Assembly: GCA_037074615.1 (NCBI GenBank)
Contig: CM073547.1
Coordinates: 2,976,001-3,040,000 of the forward strand
DNA length: 64,000 bases
Direction: 5' to 3'
Source: Leucaena leucocephala
Taxonomy: Eukaryota; Streptophyta; Magnoliopsida; Fabales; Fabaceae
The notes below the pieces were generated by a model that had not been told where the DNA came from, made no database searches, and saw nothing but the letters and a program-made list of their open reading frames with translations. Position numbers and translations under genes: made by a program. This document shows positions 1-12,542 of the stretch, piece after piece (the first letter of the stretch is position 1; the number at the start of each line of letters is the position of its first letter).

Positions 1-11
1 TCCATTAACAA

Positions 12-546
12 TAGAGCTGGTAAAACGGGCTTAACCCGCGGGCTGGGCCCGTTTTACATTAAAACGGGGCGGGTTGCCAGCCCGTTTTGGGGCGGGCTGG
101 CCCGTTTTTAAGCGGGCCAACCCGCCAGCCCGTTTTTTTTTATAAATTATTAATATTATTATTTATTTTACCCAAATATTACTTTGAATATTTTTATTAT
201 TGAATACTAGTAAAGATAATTATCTATTTGTTAATATGTATTGACATATTATAATTGATTAATATTATGTTAATGTTTATTTAGATTTATAGTTATAAAA
301 TTTGATATTTTTTTATAAAAAGTAAAATTTTTTAAGAGTATAACATTAACTATATTTTAATTATACTAATATAACATTAGAAATTTTTTATTAGTATTCT
401 AAAAGTTTAGAAATAATTTTTTAAAAATATTAAAAATTAAAAAAAAAAGAGTGGCGGGCCGCGGGCTGCACAGCCCGCCCTGCCCAGCCCGCCAGTGTTG
501 GTGGGCTAGCCCGTTTTTGGCGAGCCAGCCCGCTTTACCACCTTTA
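12..546. mobile_element. Non-autonomous hAT-type MITE with 8-bp TSD
   Basis: A 535-bp element is flanked on both sides by the exact 8-bp direct repeat ATTAACAA (4-11 and 547-554). The left end reads TAGAGCTGGTAAAACGGGC and the complement of the right end reads TAAAGGTGGTAAAGCGGGC, matching at 16 of 19 positions. The ends (about 12-135 and 450-546) are GC-rich arrays of short CCCGTTTT and GCCAGCCCG motifs in both orientations, as in hAT subterminal repeats, while the middle is very AT-rich with no coding capacity. The 8-bp TSD and TIR form are hAT hallmarks. An autonomous partner would have to supply the transposase. Confidence 0.85.
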
Positions 547-3202
547 ATTAACAACTTTTGTGATAAAACTCAAATAGGTCAAAAAGGTAAAAGTAAAAGT
601 TACTTCAATCGTACTAGATAAAAAAAAAGAGGAGATTTTACTTCCACTTTACCATCCCCCGACTTCTTTCAAACTAAACATACCATAAAAATGCTTTTCG
701 CTCAAATTATAATTTTGATAAAAAAATTAAATAAACAGTTATCAAATATTTAAAAGAGTTTCTATTTTTAAATAAGTTTATATGAATAGTTTATAAGTGA
801 CAACAGTATTTTTAGGTTATATAATAACTACTTTGTCTCTATCATTTTATCCTATAATATTTCTAATAATTTATCTATCAAAAATTTATTTTCATAATAT
901 TAAAACTTTTAAAAACTCTTTTACAAAAGCTATTATTCATAATCATTTTTAAATTATTCTTGTTATATTTTTTTTTTAAATTGAACTAAATAGGCATAGA
1001 TTCCTTATAGGGGAGATAATTTTGTTCCATGTACACACTCTATGAGCAGAAATTTAAATATTAATTTATTATAATATAAAAGATTAATTTTGTAAATTAT
1101 ACTTAATTTTAGATAATTGAGAATAATATTTCAATTGAATAATATCAAATACATATGTTATAACTATATGCTCTCTCTAGTCCTACGTATAATTCCAAAT
1201 AACTAAATTAAATGTAGCAAAAAGTTAGTTAAAATTAATAAACACATCATAAATATATATTTTTTAAATATACATCTATTTATAGAATAGGTGTGAAAGA
1301 GTGAGATAAGAGAAATATTGAAGAAAAGATATATAATTAATTATAAATAAAAAAAATGAATTAAATTTTTAAATAATTATAAAGTATAGTTTATAAAATA
1401 GATCAGCCATATTCTAAAAATTAACTCATATATAGAATAGAGAGAGTGGTATTCAAGTACTTCTTATATTTTATTCTTAACACAAAGAGAGAATATTGTT
1501 TTCATCTTATTTATAAATTATATTATTAAATTTTGTATATAAATATACTCATATAAATGTACTATTTATTTATTATTGTATAAATTTTATATTATTAGGA
1601 TAGAGTATATATTAAATATGAATAAAATTAAAAAATTATTAAATTTTAAAATATAATTCATAAATTTATTTTTTAATTATAGTGTAACTATATATGTTGG
1701 AAGGTATAAGATTGAATAAGTATTCATTTTAATCATAAATATAAGATCTAAATAAGGGGATTATTTTAGTTCTAAATATAATATTTTATTTTATTTTATT
1801 TTTTAATATTATTTTTTTATAAAATATCTCTATATAATTATACATACTAAATTTTTTTAATTAAGAATAGTTTAAATATAAATAATTAAAATAAATACTT
1901 TTTAAAAAATAAATATATAATTATTATGAGTAAATAATTTAATTAATTTTTTAATATATTTAAATTAATTGAATATATATTATATTAAAGATAAATATAA
2001 TAATATGTTTTTATCATAAAAAATAAAAACAAAAGTGTATGTCATGACATCATGATAAAGTCATATATGATCACGTATTATTATTTGCTTTGATTGATTA
2101 GCGTGACTTACGAGGGGGATCCCACACTTACGCGTTGCACGTGAACAAAGGCCAATGGGGAAAACTATGAAGTCATTTTCATTTTCGTTCTTTTTTCAAT
2201 TTTTATTTTTGGAATGTAATAATTCAAAGGTAGGGTGGACCAGTGAAAACAACGTGAGCATTAATTTAATTATCATAAAGATATATTAAATAATATATAT
2301 ATATATATATAAAAAAAACCTTGAGAACGTCAGTGGTGAGATAATGTGAGAGCGGGGTTGACTGGGGTAGGGATGTGTACAATTCAAGCTTCAAGTGAGA
2401 ACCGAGAAGAGTAAGGGGTGGTACTGTTTGGACTTAGCCAGCCGCATAGTTGAAATTAAAATTAAGGGATAACAGTAATTAACATCCTTATACAAATTAA
2501 AGTTGTAAATTTAAAAAAGTTTGGTTGTACGGAACTAGAATATTTTGACAACAAGATAAAAGGTGAAAACGAAAATTTTAAGCACGAAAAGTTATAAAAA
2601 AAATTAAAAAAAAAATACGTGCATAATTCACATATATAGTACTATATCCTTTATCACCCCCATTTTATCTATAATACTTATCACTTTATTATAAATTAAT
2701 TTATCTAATTTATAAATTAATATATAATATAATATTATATAAATATATTTTAAAGAGATCAATTCGTATTTGTCATAATCTCTCAAATCTTAAATATAAG
2801 AGTTAGGTTGAGAGTTTATTTTTGTCTTAAATACAATATCCCAATCTATTTTACCTCTTCAAATTATAATTTTTTCTTTAAAATATCTCTGTATGATTAC
2901 ATATATTAAGATGCTTCTATTAAGGGGTAATTCAAATACACATGATTAAAAAAAATATTTTAAGAAAAATAACATTCAATCATTATAAATAAATAATTTA
3001 ATTAAATTTATTAATCTATATAAGTTAGTTAAATAGATATTATATTAAATAGTATGTAGTAATTGAATACTTTATCCAACTTCCACAATATGTTTAAATT
3101 AACTAAGTAGCTACTAAATGAATGACAAGAAGATTATTATTTTTTTAATTTAATTATCGCACTATCAGCACAAATGGTGGGCAAACCAGTGATATTTACA
3201 AT

Positions 3203-3412
3203 TCAATGTCCAATTTTGTTCTCAAGACAGGTGATTTTATAACCAAGAAAAGCAGCAGCACTAGTGATGGTAAGAAGTAGAAGAGGAAGAAAGCAATAGG
3301 AAAAAGAAGGGGATATGGGATGACATAAGGTGGGTGATAAGGATGGATCTTGGTGAAAACTGAAAAGAGAGGCTACACAGCATAAAAAGATGAATCTTGG
3401 GGTTTCGTTCAT
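3203..3412 (-). CDS. Possible small hypothetical protein or exon fragment
   Basis: A 69-codon open frame with a hydrophobic stretch near residues 40-56, of the form LPLLLLTITSAAAFLGY, that could be a membrane segment. It sits in a patch of higher GC than its surroundings and is preceded on the minus strand by pyrimidine-rich DNA like a plant 5' leader, which is the only reason it is listed. No homologous family is recognised. It may be a decayed exon or a chance frame. Confidence 0.2.
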   Translation of the reverse strand: MNETPRFIFLCCVASLFSFHQDPSLSPTLCHPISPSFSYCFLPLLLLTITSAAAFLGYKITCLENKIGH

Positions 3413-4720
3413 ACTGCCAAGAGCCCACTACTCGTCTCTGTCTTTCTCCCAATTTCTTTACATTATTTTTACTTTACTCCTTATCTCTCCCCACTTTTTT
3501 CCTCCTAATCCCTTTTCCTTTAATTGTTTTTAACGAGGGGTCATGTCTCGTTGTTAGCAGTTTTTTTTTATAAAACTTTAAAAAAAAAAGATAAAATCAC
3601 ATACAATTAAAAGTCAGTATAAAATTTTTATTTTTTTAAAAAATATTAATATCGAATAAAATAAATTATTTATTATTTTTATATATAAATTTAAATATTA
3701 AAAAATTAAAATATCTTTTTAAATATTATTATTATAATTCATTTACCACGGGCTTCCCCTGTTTTCTGCCCAGCAGCCTTTTCACTGTGTTTCGTGTCAC
3801 CAAGTTTTTTATATCTCCAAAACTGAAAGCAATTTAAAATTGAAAGTAATTTTTTAATTAGGACAATAGCAATATGTCTATAGAAAGCAATGTGATAGTT
3901 GTTAAACATGGGACAAATTTCTCCCACAGCTTCTTCTGTGGACTCCAAGTAAGAGGGAGATTTTTTCAATATAACTATGTTATATTTAAATATTTTCATA
4001 TTTAATTAGATGTTATTTTTTAAAATATATTTTCTATATTTATATAAAGTTAAGCTGGAAATAGTGCTTAAACCACTAGAATCCTTTTCATAGATGACGC
4101 TTGTAAGTAGTAAAAGGGAAATTTTGGGATAATGACCAAATATCTCAAGTCAATGGAGTTTTTTCTCGAGTTTATGGCTTTAGTCAATATTACAATAGTG
4201 GGCCCACAAAGAAAGCAAAATCTGTGAACGTGCGTTGGCATAGCGCCTAAGACAAGCGCCAACACCACTTCAACCCCTGCGGTCGCGCAATAAGAAAAGC
4301 CACCAATTGTAAGTAGTGATATTTTTCACCTCTTTTCCTTTTCAGTTGATGGGGCATTTGACCAGCACCCTTTTGATGTGGCTGATAAAAAAAATATTAT
4401 TTATTCATTTATCTTTATTTTATTCTAGAAATTAAATACAAATATAATATTTTCCCAATGGTAACACAGTAATGTGATATTTTGAAAGTGAGGTTTCATA
4501 TTCCGATTCATAAGTTCAGTTCATTCATAACCCTCAAATTTAAAAATGGTTACTATTCAAAAATTACATTAGAAAAAAAAAATCAAAGTACAAAGGATTG
4601 AAGGCAAAAGAGGTTTTAATGAATATAAATCGAGAGGGCTCAATGTGGTGGGATTTCTGTTAATATGTGCAGAGAAACTCAGCTTTTGATGCTCACCGTC
4701 CATTGGAGTGCAATGGAATC

Positions 4721-4741
4721 ATCTCTCTCTCTCTCTCTCTC
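4721..4741. repeat. CT dinucleotide microsatellite
   Basis: An uninterrupted run of about ten CT units in AT-rich intergenic DNA. No gene is nearby. Confidence 0.9.
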
Positions 4742-6149
4742 GTTATCTCTCCAACGTAATCCCTCCCCTTTTTAACACCTTCCTCGTATCTTCCTTCTCC
4801 TTTTCCTGTGCACACTCCTTAAAAGAATATATTCTTATATCGAAAAATTAGTTAAAACTATTTGTTTTTTTTTTAAAAAATTGGTTTGAAAGAATTTAAT
4901 GTATGCATATAGAACTCTTTTTTAATTATATACATTATATCTTTAACTATATATATAAATGATTTTAATTTTAATTTTTTTATATATAATTAAAAATATA
5001 TTATATACAATTAAAAAATAGTTGTACATAATTTTTAAACAAATAATTTTAACCAATTTTCCTTCATTATTTATAGTCATGAGAGTTGCGTAGGGGGGAA
5101 TTACAATAGAGTATTAAATAAGATATTTAATTATAAAAAATATTAAAAAATATAAATTTATTATTAATTCTTATATTATAACTTATTGTAGTTAGTTCCT
5201 TAATTGTTATCAGGGCTTTTAGATAATTATATCATTTGCTTAGGACCTATAATTACCAATGATAGTAAACACCATCTTAGAGACATTGTACTGGGATCTT
5301 TGTCTATAGAAATTAGCAAGTATTAACTAGGTATAACATAGAAAGAAGGCACTACTTTTAATCTTTAATATGATATTTATTTAACTAATTTGAGTAAATT
5401 AATTAAACTAATTGAATTAATTATTTATAATAATCGTGAGCTATTTTTTTAAAATACCCCCTATAATTATGTACATCTTAAACTATTATGGATAAAAACC
5501 TCTTTAATATGTATAATCATATAGAAATATTTTAAGAGAAAAAAATATAATTTTAATAAATAAAGTAAAATAATATCTTATAATTAGAATTAAATTAAAT
5601 ATTTTATCTCGTTCTTATAAAGAGGATGGGAGGGAGCAATATAATTGCTTTCCCATGCCTATATATGGTTACGTTATCGCAATGTAAAAGTAGAGGGACA
5701 GCATAATAGAGAGAATTCCCATTTGGGAGTGATTTTAGTTTCCCAGAATGGAGAGGCATCCATGTAAAACACTACTCAAACTGTGACATCAAAATCCCTT
5801 TGAATTAGTATGTCCTTATCCACTTCATTGTTTTCCTTTTCTTCCCCAAAATGGTGATGTGTTTCAAGGTTTTTATGTCGGATCTCTATCAATTTGTCTG
5901 CTAATTTGAGTCATCCGCAATTGTGAGCATATCCTCAAATTCATGCACCACTTCACCATTCACACCCACAGGCAACCTCCTACATTAAACAACCTAATTC
6001 CCTTCCTTTCCTTAACTTTCATGACTTAATGGACCAACTGGACTTGGATGTGAGAAATTCAGCCCAAGCCCCAATCCAAACTCATTTCCACACCTAAAAT
6101 GTTTTTCAAGCTCAACCTGTGATCACTTGCAAGTTGTAACTGAGATTTA

Positions 6150-6440
6150 AATACATTCATTTTACTAATAGGGTTGTTCTAGCAGAAGAGTTAGTCTCTT
6201 AAAATATGGTAAATTGAGATCCGAATTTTTACTATGAGAGATATTATATTTAGTATCTGACAATGACTCCATTAAAATGATACATATATTTAACAAACAA
6301 AATCCATTCATTTTACCAAGAGGGGTTTGATCTAGAAGAATAGGCTAATCCCTCCAAGTTATGATGAACCAATATTCGAATCTCACTACTAGAAAGAATA
6401 TTTATATTTAGTATTTGATAATATTTTAAATATGATTATC
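6150..6440. repeat. Two diverged tandem SINE-like units
   Basis: Two stretches beginning at about 6152 and 6305 share the order CATTCATTTTAC, a guanine-rich core, a TTCGAAT-like or CCGAATTT-like segment and then ATATTTAGTATYTGAYAAT. The second contains ATATTCGAATCTCAC, which resembles a polymerase III B box. This suggests a decayed tRNA-derived SINE or a simple tandem duplication. The units are too diverged to decide by eye. Confidence 0.35.
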
Positions 6441-7135
6441 TCTAATAACTAATTAAGCTTTTGGTATAAAATTTTAACTGGTTTTTTAATTGAAAAAGTA
6501 GTTAAGAGGCCTTGAGGGAGTAGTGTTTTGGGTTTTTGGGCCCAACCAACAAGTGGATAAAGCCCAAGTAAAAAAAAAAAAAGAGAGAAGGGGATGAGTC
6601 AAAAAGAAAAGGGAAAATTGTAACAAAAAGAAAGGAAAAAGAGAGGAGAGGATTGTATCAAAAAAACAGAGAGAGAGAAAGAGAGGAGGGAGGCAGATCC
6701 AGGTGGTTGAAACAAGAAAGAAGGATACAAAAGAGTGGTTGAAGCTTGAAATTGGGGCAGCCAAGTGCTTGTAGCCAAAGAATGAGGGGACGTTGATTTG
6801 TTGTTTGTCAATCCAACATTATTCTTCCTTTTTTAGTTACCCCTTGTCCTTTTCCTCTCCTCCTTCTCCCCCTCTTTATTTTTTTTCAACTGTCCGTATT
6901 ATTTCCCCCAACATTTTCTATTTCTATTTCTGTTTCTTTTTTATTATTTATTTGTTATTACCATTAACTTTAACTAAATGCAATTCATATGTACCTTTTC
7001 CCCCCTATATTGGTTGGGTTATATTCAATTAAATGCCTTTTTTTTACCGCCATTGACCCCTTTCAACTTAGGCCATCTTTGTAGCGAGGGATCATAATAA
7101 AGAAGAAATGGGAAAGTGTTTAAAATGTCTATTAA
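6441..7135. other. Intergenic, homopurine and homopyrimidine tracts
   Basis: A purine-rich tract (about 6570-6690) is followed by a pyrimidine-rich tract (about 6820-6960). The low-complexity composition produces serine- and phenylalanine-rich open frames on both strands that are not believable proteins. No gene is seen. Confidence 0.6.
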
Positions 7136-7657
7136 GTGCATGTTTGGTATCATAGAATTAATTTTGGGCAAAATCTTAGTTTAAAAAAATTTAAAATAAA
7201 CAACAATTTTTGTCCAGAATTGATTTTGACCAAAACTTCGATTTGAAAAAATTTGAAATAAACAGCTATTTTTGTCCAGAATTAATTTTGGCCAAAACCT
7301 TAGTTTGAAACCATGGTTTTGAATAAACTACTGAAAATATATTTTAGAATAGTAAAAGAGCTTATAGACTATCTAATTACTATTTTACCCTTATTTTTTC
7401 TTATACTCTCTTTCCTCTCTCCTCTCTTATCTCTTTTCTTCACACTATCTCCTCTCTCCTCTCTCTTCTCTACACTCTCTCCTCTCTCTTATTTATTCAA
7501 ATTATACACTTTTTGGTAATTTATTAATATAAAAAGTGATTCTATTCCTAATCATCCAAATATCTCTATTTTCAAAATCTATTCTTCCCAAAATCTATTC
7601 TTCCTAAAATCTATTCTTTCCAAAATATATTCTCCAAAAACTAATCCAAACACACCC
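7136..7657 (-). mobile_element. MITE family 1, copy 1 (TAA target duplication)
   Basis: A 522-bp element is flanked by TAA (7133-7135 and 7658-7660). The left end reads GTGCATGTTTGG and the complement of the right end GGGTGTGTTTGG. The core is a long CTCTCC-rich pyrimidine tract (about 7405-7500), followed by repeated AAAATCTATTCTT motifs. Six other copies in the window share the GTTTGG ends, the purine or pyrimidine core and the segment around ACTATTTTACCC. A 3-bp TWA-type duplication and such ends fit Tourist or PIF-Harbinger MITEs. The strand given is that of the purine-rich side of the core. Confidence 0.7.
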
Positions 7658-7797
7658 TAAGTCATGTATGGCTTATTTAATAGTATTTTCACTTGTTGCT
7701 TTTTCCAAATTATATATAAATATTATTTTTCTTTTCATTTACCCAAATGTCTAAGTTTCATTCCACCTCTCTAAGCTTGTCCTAAATAATAGACACT

Positions 7798-8388
7798 TAA
7801 ATTTCAATTTCATTTCTCATTGAGCAACCAAAACCATATGGATCCTATGTATTTGCATGGACTCAATTTTAAAACAATATAGTTTTCAATACCTTTAATA
7901 TTTTTTATTGTTGATAATGATCATGACAATACAAAGTATGAGAATTGTTTTAAACTATATATCTAACTAAATTTATAAATCACTAAAAATTAAGTAAAAT
8001 TATAAGAGATAAAAGCATAATTATCCATAAGCATTTATTGGTTTATAAATTTTAATTTCAATTTAATTTATCATGGAGCAAATACATGGATTTTATGCAT
8101 TTACATGGACTCCATTTTGAAACCATGCAGCTTTTGAAGTATATAGCAATGCATTTATTAGACTAAAGAGCAGCCAAACATCCATATCTCGATAATATAA
8201 TTTTGATTACTATTGTAAGCAGCATGCGCTTAATATTTTTTTGTTGATATTGATTATGACAAGCATAATAATACAAAGCATAAGAATTGAATTGCTTTAA
8301 ACTATATATCAAATTAAATCTATAAACCACTAAAGTTTTGAAGCATCAAGAGTAAGTAAAAGCACAAGTATACTTAAGCATTTATCGG
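7798..8388. repeat. Imperfect tandem duplication upstream of the 8672 gene
   Basis: Two units, about 7798-8040 and 8048-8388, share ordered blocks: an AATTTCAATTT start, a GCATGGACTC segment, a TTGTTGAT..TGAT.ATGACAA segment, a TTTTAAACTATATATC.AA segment and an AAGCATTTAT end. The second unit carries about 95 extra bases (around 8130-8228). No coding content is seen. The duplication lies 280-870 bp upstream of the start codon at 8672 and may fall within that gene's promoter. Confidence 0.6.
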
Positions 8389-8671
8389 AGATTGAATGGC
8401 CCAATATATAAAAGGTGTGTTTCTTAGTCGTTTAGCATATGATCATAATGTAATTATGGCTTTCCCCTCCAACATTCACACAAGGGTCCAAGAAGTATGA
8501 ACAGCTCTGCTAGATTAGGCAATCAACACCTTCTTCTTGGACTCTGCCGATTCTCTTTCTGCTTCAAATTTTTCTCCTTTGACATCAATGTTCTCTGTTC
8601 ATCTATAAATTCTCTAACAATGGCCTTAACCCCACTACTGGTAAAACTAAGCAATAAACTCTCAAAAAATT

Positions 8672-9058
8672 ATGGGAAGCAGGGAAAGGCATGAGGCTCG
8701 CTCCACAGCTGCTCTTCTGCAAGAGAGGTTCAGAGAGTTGCAGAGAAAGAAAGAGATGAGGGAAGAGAGACAGCTCCTCAAAATTCTCACTCCCTCCAAC
8801 GTTAACACTCACGAATTAGCTTCAAGCTCTTATGTTGTTAATAATCCTTCAAGTTTAAGGTCACCTCCTCATGTTTCTCTCTCACTCTGTCCTCCATCAG
8901 AGAACAAACAAGAGTTCCACACAAGCTTTGGGACATCATCAGCCAACATGTCAAGTAATCATAGTTATTCTTCTCACTCACTGTCTCCAGATGCTTCTTG
9001 GAACAACGTTTATGATTGTGGCTCTGATTCTGGTGTTGATACTTCTCTTCATCTGTAA
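8672..9058 (+). CDS. Small plant protein of unknown function, single exon
   Basis: A 128-codon intron-less frame. Residues about 5-40 are highly charged and heptad-like (LLQERFRELQRKKEMREER), predicting an amphipathic helix or short coiled coil. The middle is rich in serine, asparagine and proline and probably disordered. The protein ends in an acidic, serine-rich tail, DCGSDSGVDTSLHL. No catalytic motif, signal peptide or membrane segment is visible, and I do not recognise a named family. Codon use and the structured N-terminus make it more believable than the random frames nearby. An out-of-frame upstream open frame (8497-8694) overlaps the start codon if transcription begins that far up. 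Function cannot be stated. Confidence 0.65.
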   Translation: MGSRERHEARSTAALLQERFRELQRKKEMREERQLLKILTPSNVNTHELASSSYVVNNPSSLRSPPHVSLSLCPPSENKQEFHTSFGTSSANMSSNHSYSSHSLSPDASWNNVYDCGSDSGVDTSLHL

Positions 9059-10507
9059 AACATGATCTCTACTTCACTTGGATAATTGAAAAAGGTCAAC
9101 GACATATATAACTATATCTCCGAGGTATTGTCTTGATTGCATTACCAAAGGGTCAGGAAAAAAGAATCTGTTGTTGGCTAATGTAGATTCAAATGGGTCA
9201 TTCTGATACATGAGTTAAGTTCAATTGCAAGAATGAGATGAGGGTATGTATGGTAATGTCCAATGTTGAAACTCTGATGTAAAAAAGAAAAAATGGTAAT
9301 ACATTGGCCACCAAGGTGGCATGAATATATGAGCATGTTTGTCATCAACTTGAGTTATCCCTACCTATCTGTAACTACTAGTGATTGTTGTTAAGATTTT
9401 GAAGTATTAATGGAGAAATATAGCAGATGTAGATATATTTCATCATTCATAGTATTAATTACTTTTTAAGTAGTCTAGTAGAATGGACAGTTCTCTTTGT
9501 TGTCATATTTCACAAGCGAATCTTAATGGTATTGTGGCTTAGTAATATGAGGAGCATTGATCCTATTTGCACTATTCTGACTCTCGTCTCCAGAAGAGAA
9601 AGGAGATCACTTACATTACTAAAGAAATAAGCTTTCACTACTGTAGAAAATGTCATACTTTTCGGTTGTTTTTAATCGACAAGTATGAAACGTCAAATAA
9701 GTATAATTCTATAGTAGTACTTGAAAAAAGGAATAAAAGCAAAGAAAGCAATTCTACATATGCTTCTATTTTATTGTCTCACTCTCTCTAATTCGGAAAC
9801 ATTTTACATATTTATCTTTGATTCAAATTACCGCCATAAACGTAGTTGGCTAAAAAATATTACCATGTATGTGGGAGTTTGTGTGGTCTCTCTTCAATAG
9901 CTGAATCAAGATTTGATACCACTTGTTGGGCCCCAACAAAGCATTATACATTGATTGGGGAGAGTCTCTTAAACAAGGAGAGGATTCATGTATGCAGACT
10001 TGAATTCATGGATGCTTCCATTTGGAAACCTCTTCTTTAATCCAACTAGGTTCAATGTAAAACTGCTTCTCCACATATCAACTCATTCTAGGACTCCCAT
10101 CAATTACTAGTTACAACACAGTATACTCGCATTTCATGTTTATTTTTTCAAGTCCCTAAACTTTTCCTTCAAATAAAAGTTGACTGTGTTCATTAACTTT
10201 TGGTTCATTGGATCTATAGTGCTTGGCATTTGCTATGGTGTATGGTGAGTTAAGTCTTAACCAATAACCAGTTTTTTTTAGTTTTTTCAACCGAATGATC
10301 AACAAACGTCTAAGGGTACTTACTCAAAGATAAATGCTTAGATGATAACAATTAGTAATCACAATCGTGAATGTATAGCTTTTAGCTCAATATATAACAG
10401 CAAACATATATGATATATAAGCACTAAAAAAGCACAAAATTGAAGAGCAATAATGGCTTTATTTCGGGCAGGCTTGCATTGAACCTCCAAGAACTAGGAT
10501 TCTGAAA
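9059..10507. other. Intergenic region, no gene seen
   Basis: Contains the probable 3' untranslated region of the gene ending at 9058, then AT-rich DNA with short open frames that have no protein-like pattern. Around 9908-9945 the minus strand resembles a tRNA-Met primer-binding site of a copia-type retrotransposon (GTGGTATCAAATCTTGATTC), but no LTR pair or coding region accompanies it. Confidence 0.5.
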
Positions 10508-10977
10508 TCAAGAATCATATTTAATGATGGCATCGATGCCATGGCATTTGATCTGAGAGCTCAAGCAAATGTTATCAGTAGTGACTTGTGCATTATTGAG
10601 GAAGAAATCTCCCCTGCCACGGTTATGGACCCTTAAGGTCTTGTTCCTAATCCCAGAAGGCACGAGCGTGCCGGTTGGGAAATGAATCAAGTCACTGAAA
10701 TACAGAGGCATTGGCATGGCTCATCAAGAACTCTATTCTATCTGTTGGAATGGAGGCTGCTGACAGTTCTCTGTCATCTGGGATGAAGAATGTCAGCTCC
10801 TGATTTGGCTGTGATGTCCATTCAACATCTTAAAAAGCATCGCAATCCGTGGTATGATTTCGATCTCATATCTTCTGTTGCTGCTTCGATGTCTGTCTGG
10901 TTCATGGCATGAAGGCCCTGTGACTTTGTGAATCCAGAAACAAAAACAAGTATCGACAGACACTGAACAAGACCCAT
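10508..10977 (-). pseudogene. FAS1 (fasciclin) domain protein, frameshifted pseudogene
   Basis: The minus strand opens at 10977 with a signal-peptide-like start (MGLVQCLSILVFVSGFTKSQ) and continues in three frames through a recognisable single FAS1 domain. Key pieces are ELTFFIPDDRELS (the FAS1 H1-like block), PLYFSDLIHFPTGTLVPSG, FFLNNAQVTTDNICLS and a closing KCHGIDAIIKYDS, the usual C-terminus of small plant FAS1 proteins. At least three frame changes break it: one base lost near 10838, one lost near 10814, and about five lost near 10717. An intact relative would be a secreted cell-wall or apoplastic adhesion-type protein of about 160 residues. An unrecognised intron seems less likely because the breaks fall inside conserved blocks. 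Sequencing error cannot be excluded for the single-base losses. Confidence 0.7.
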
Positions 10978-12542
10978 TGAGAGAATTAAGAGAGAAGTAG
11001 GTGATACAATGCTTGGAGATTAAGACGAGGTATTGGGTTTCAAGTATGTGAAATTATGAATAAATAGAGAGGAAGAAGACGAAGGGCACAAAAGCATGAG
11101 GACTTCAACCATGAGATTAATCCAAGATGTGTGTTTTGGTGTTCAAATCATAAATTTTGGTGTTGATTTAACTTGAATATTGTTTTAACTTTCAGTCTCA
11201 TCTTTGCTCTTGGGTTGTTAGAACTGTAAGTATAGGGTAGGTAGGACGTGAGGAAGTTCTTTCTCAGAAACTTGTATTATTATGAATGAGTGCAAAATGT
11301 ACGAGATAAGTTTAGCTAATTTTTTTCAGTTGTATTATTCTATTAAAAGTAATCTTATTTAAAATATTATTAGGAATTATAGACAACTCTTTTAGTAGGG
11401 ATTCGAATATTAATTCTCCATATTATGAGAAATTATCCATTTTTCCCGTTAGACTTAACTCCTGTTGTTTATTATGTCAAATTTCATATGTTGTGATGCA
11501 AAGAATGATGGAACAAACACATTAATTATATTTTAACTGCAAATTAAATCAGCAATGTTAGTTAGATAATATAAAAGACTATAGATGAACCCATACAAAA
11601 ATAATATAGTTAGATCTTCAATTCATCTAGTTCCACTAACCTCTTACATTCCTCAACTTTTTATGGACATGATCCACGATAATGTTTCAATCTCTAGCAA
11701 CTAATCCCTAACATTCCCAACAATATTTCTTATAGTCTAATAAAAAAAATGCCATCTCTAATCAAACTGATAACTTTGATTAGCAGAATCATTCTTAATT
11801 TGCTACCATCTAGATAGTACACCAAATATCCTAGGGATTCTGTTGGATTCTAGGGACATCTAGATGCTGATTCTTGAAGGAGAGGCCATGAAGAAATTAT
11901 TAAAAGAGCTTTGAGAACCACATTTTTGGTCCTTTGGGGTTGCAATGAAGCAGTCCCATAAATGTTGACGTTCCCATCCATCCCTCCACCTCGCTCCACA
12001 GTATGGCCTCACTCTCCTGAACTTCTATTTTTATTTTGTTTATATATCTGTGTGTATTAAATTACTCTTTAGTTCCTTATTATATGAGCTATTTGATTTT
12101 TTAGATGTATTAAAGAGATAAAATAAATTAATTAATTATAACTAATATAATAATTAGTTGACTAATATGGGTAAATTAATGAATATATTATATGAATTCA
12201 TCTTATAGAGTTAAATTTAGTTATAATTAATTAATTTATTTTATTTTTTTTAATATTTTTAAAAATATTATTTAGATCTTATATTAAAGAATAGAAGAGT
12301 GTATTAAAAATATGTAAAGGAAGGTGAATATAATGAAATATATATTTATAGTTGGCAAAAAGCGAAATATCATATACCGTCCCAACATCGGGAAACTAAA
12401 AAATAGTGTCCAGCAACATGTAGTCTCTCATAGATATAAACTAGTATGGTACCCACTGCTATGTACGGTTCAACAAATATGAATGGCTAAGAAATACAAG
12501 ATAGTTAATTTTTTCACCTATTATTTTAATATTTAACTGATC
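10978..12542. other. Intergenic region, no gene seen
   Basis: AT-rich DNA upstream of both the FAS1 pseudogene (reading left) and the CASP-like gene (reading right), so it would hold their divergent promoters. A short segment near 11380-11450 resembles the SINE-like repeat at 6150-6440 (GGGATTCGAATATTAATTCT). Nothing else is identifiable. Confidence 0.5.

Larger units (their letters stand above)
555..6150. other. AT-rich intergenic region, no convincing gene
   Basis: About 5.6 kb of AT-rich DNA. It has several low-complexity A/T tracts, an AT dinucleotide run near 2295-2310 and a CT run at 4721-4741. Short open frames exist but lack family resemblance or sensible splice partners. The one slightly suggestive frame, at 3203-3412 on the minus strand, is listed separately. 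Confidence 0.6.

Noticed and set aside
6486..7032. Serine- and phenylalanine-rich open frames on both strands
   Set aside because: They are translations of homopurine and homopyrimidine tracts and have no plausible domain content.
9908..9945. Retrotransposon primer-binding-site-like sequence on the minus strand
   Set aside because: No LTR pair, polypurine tract or coding region around it. A short match to tRNA-Met complement can occur by chance.
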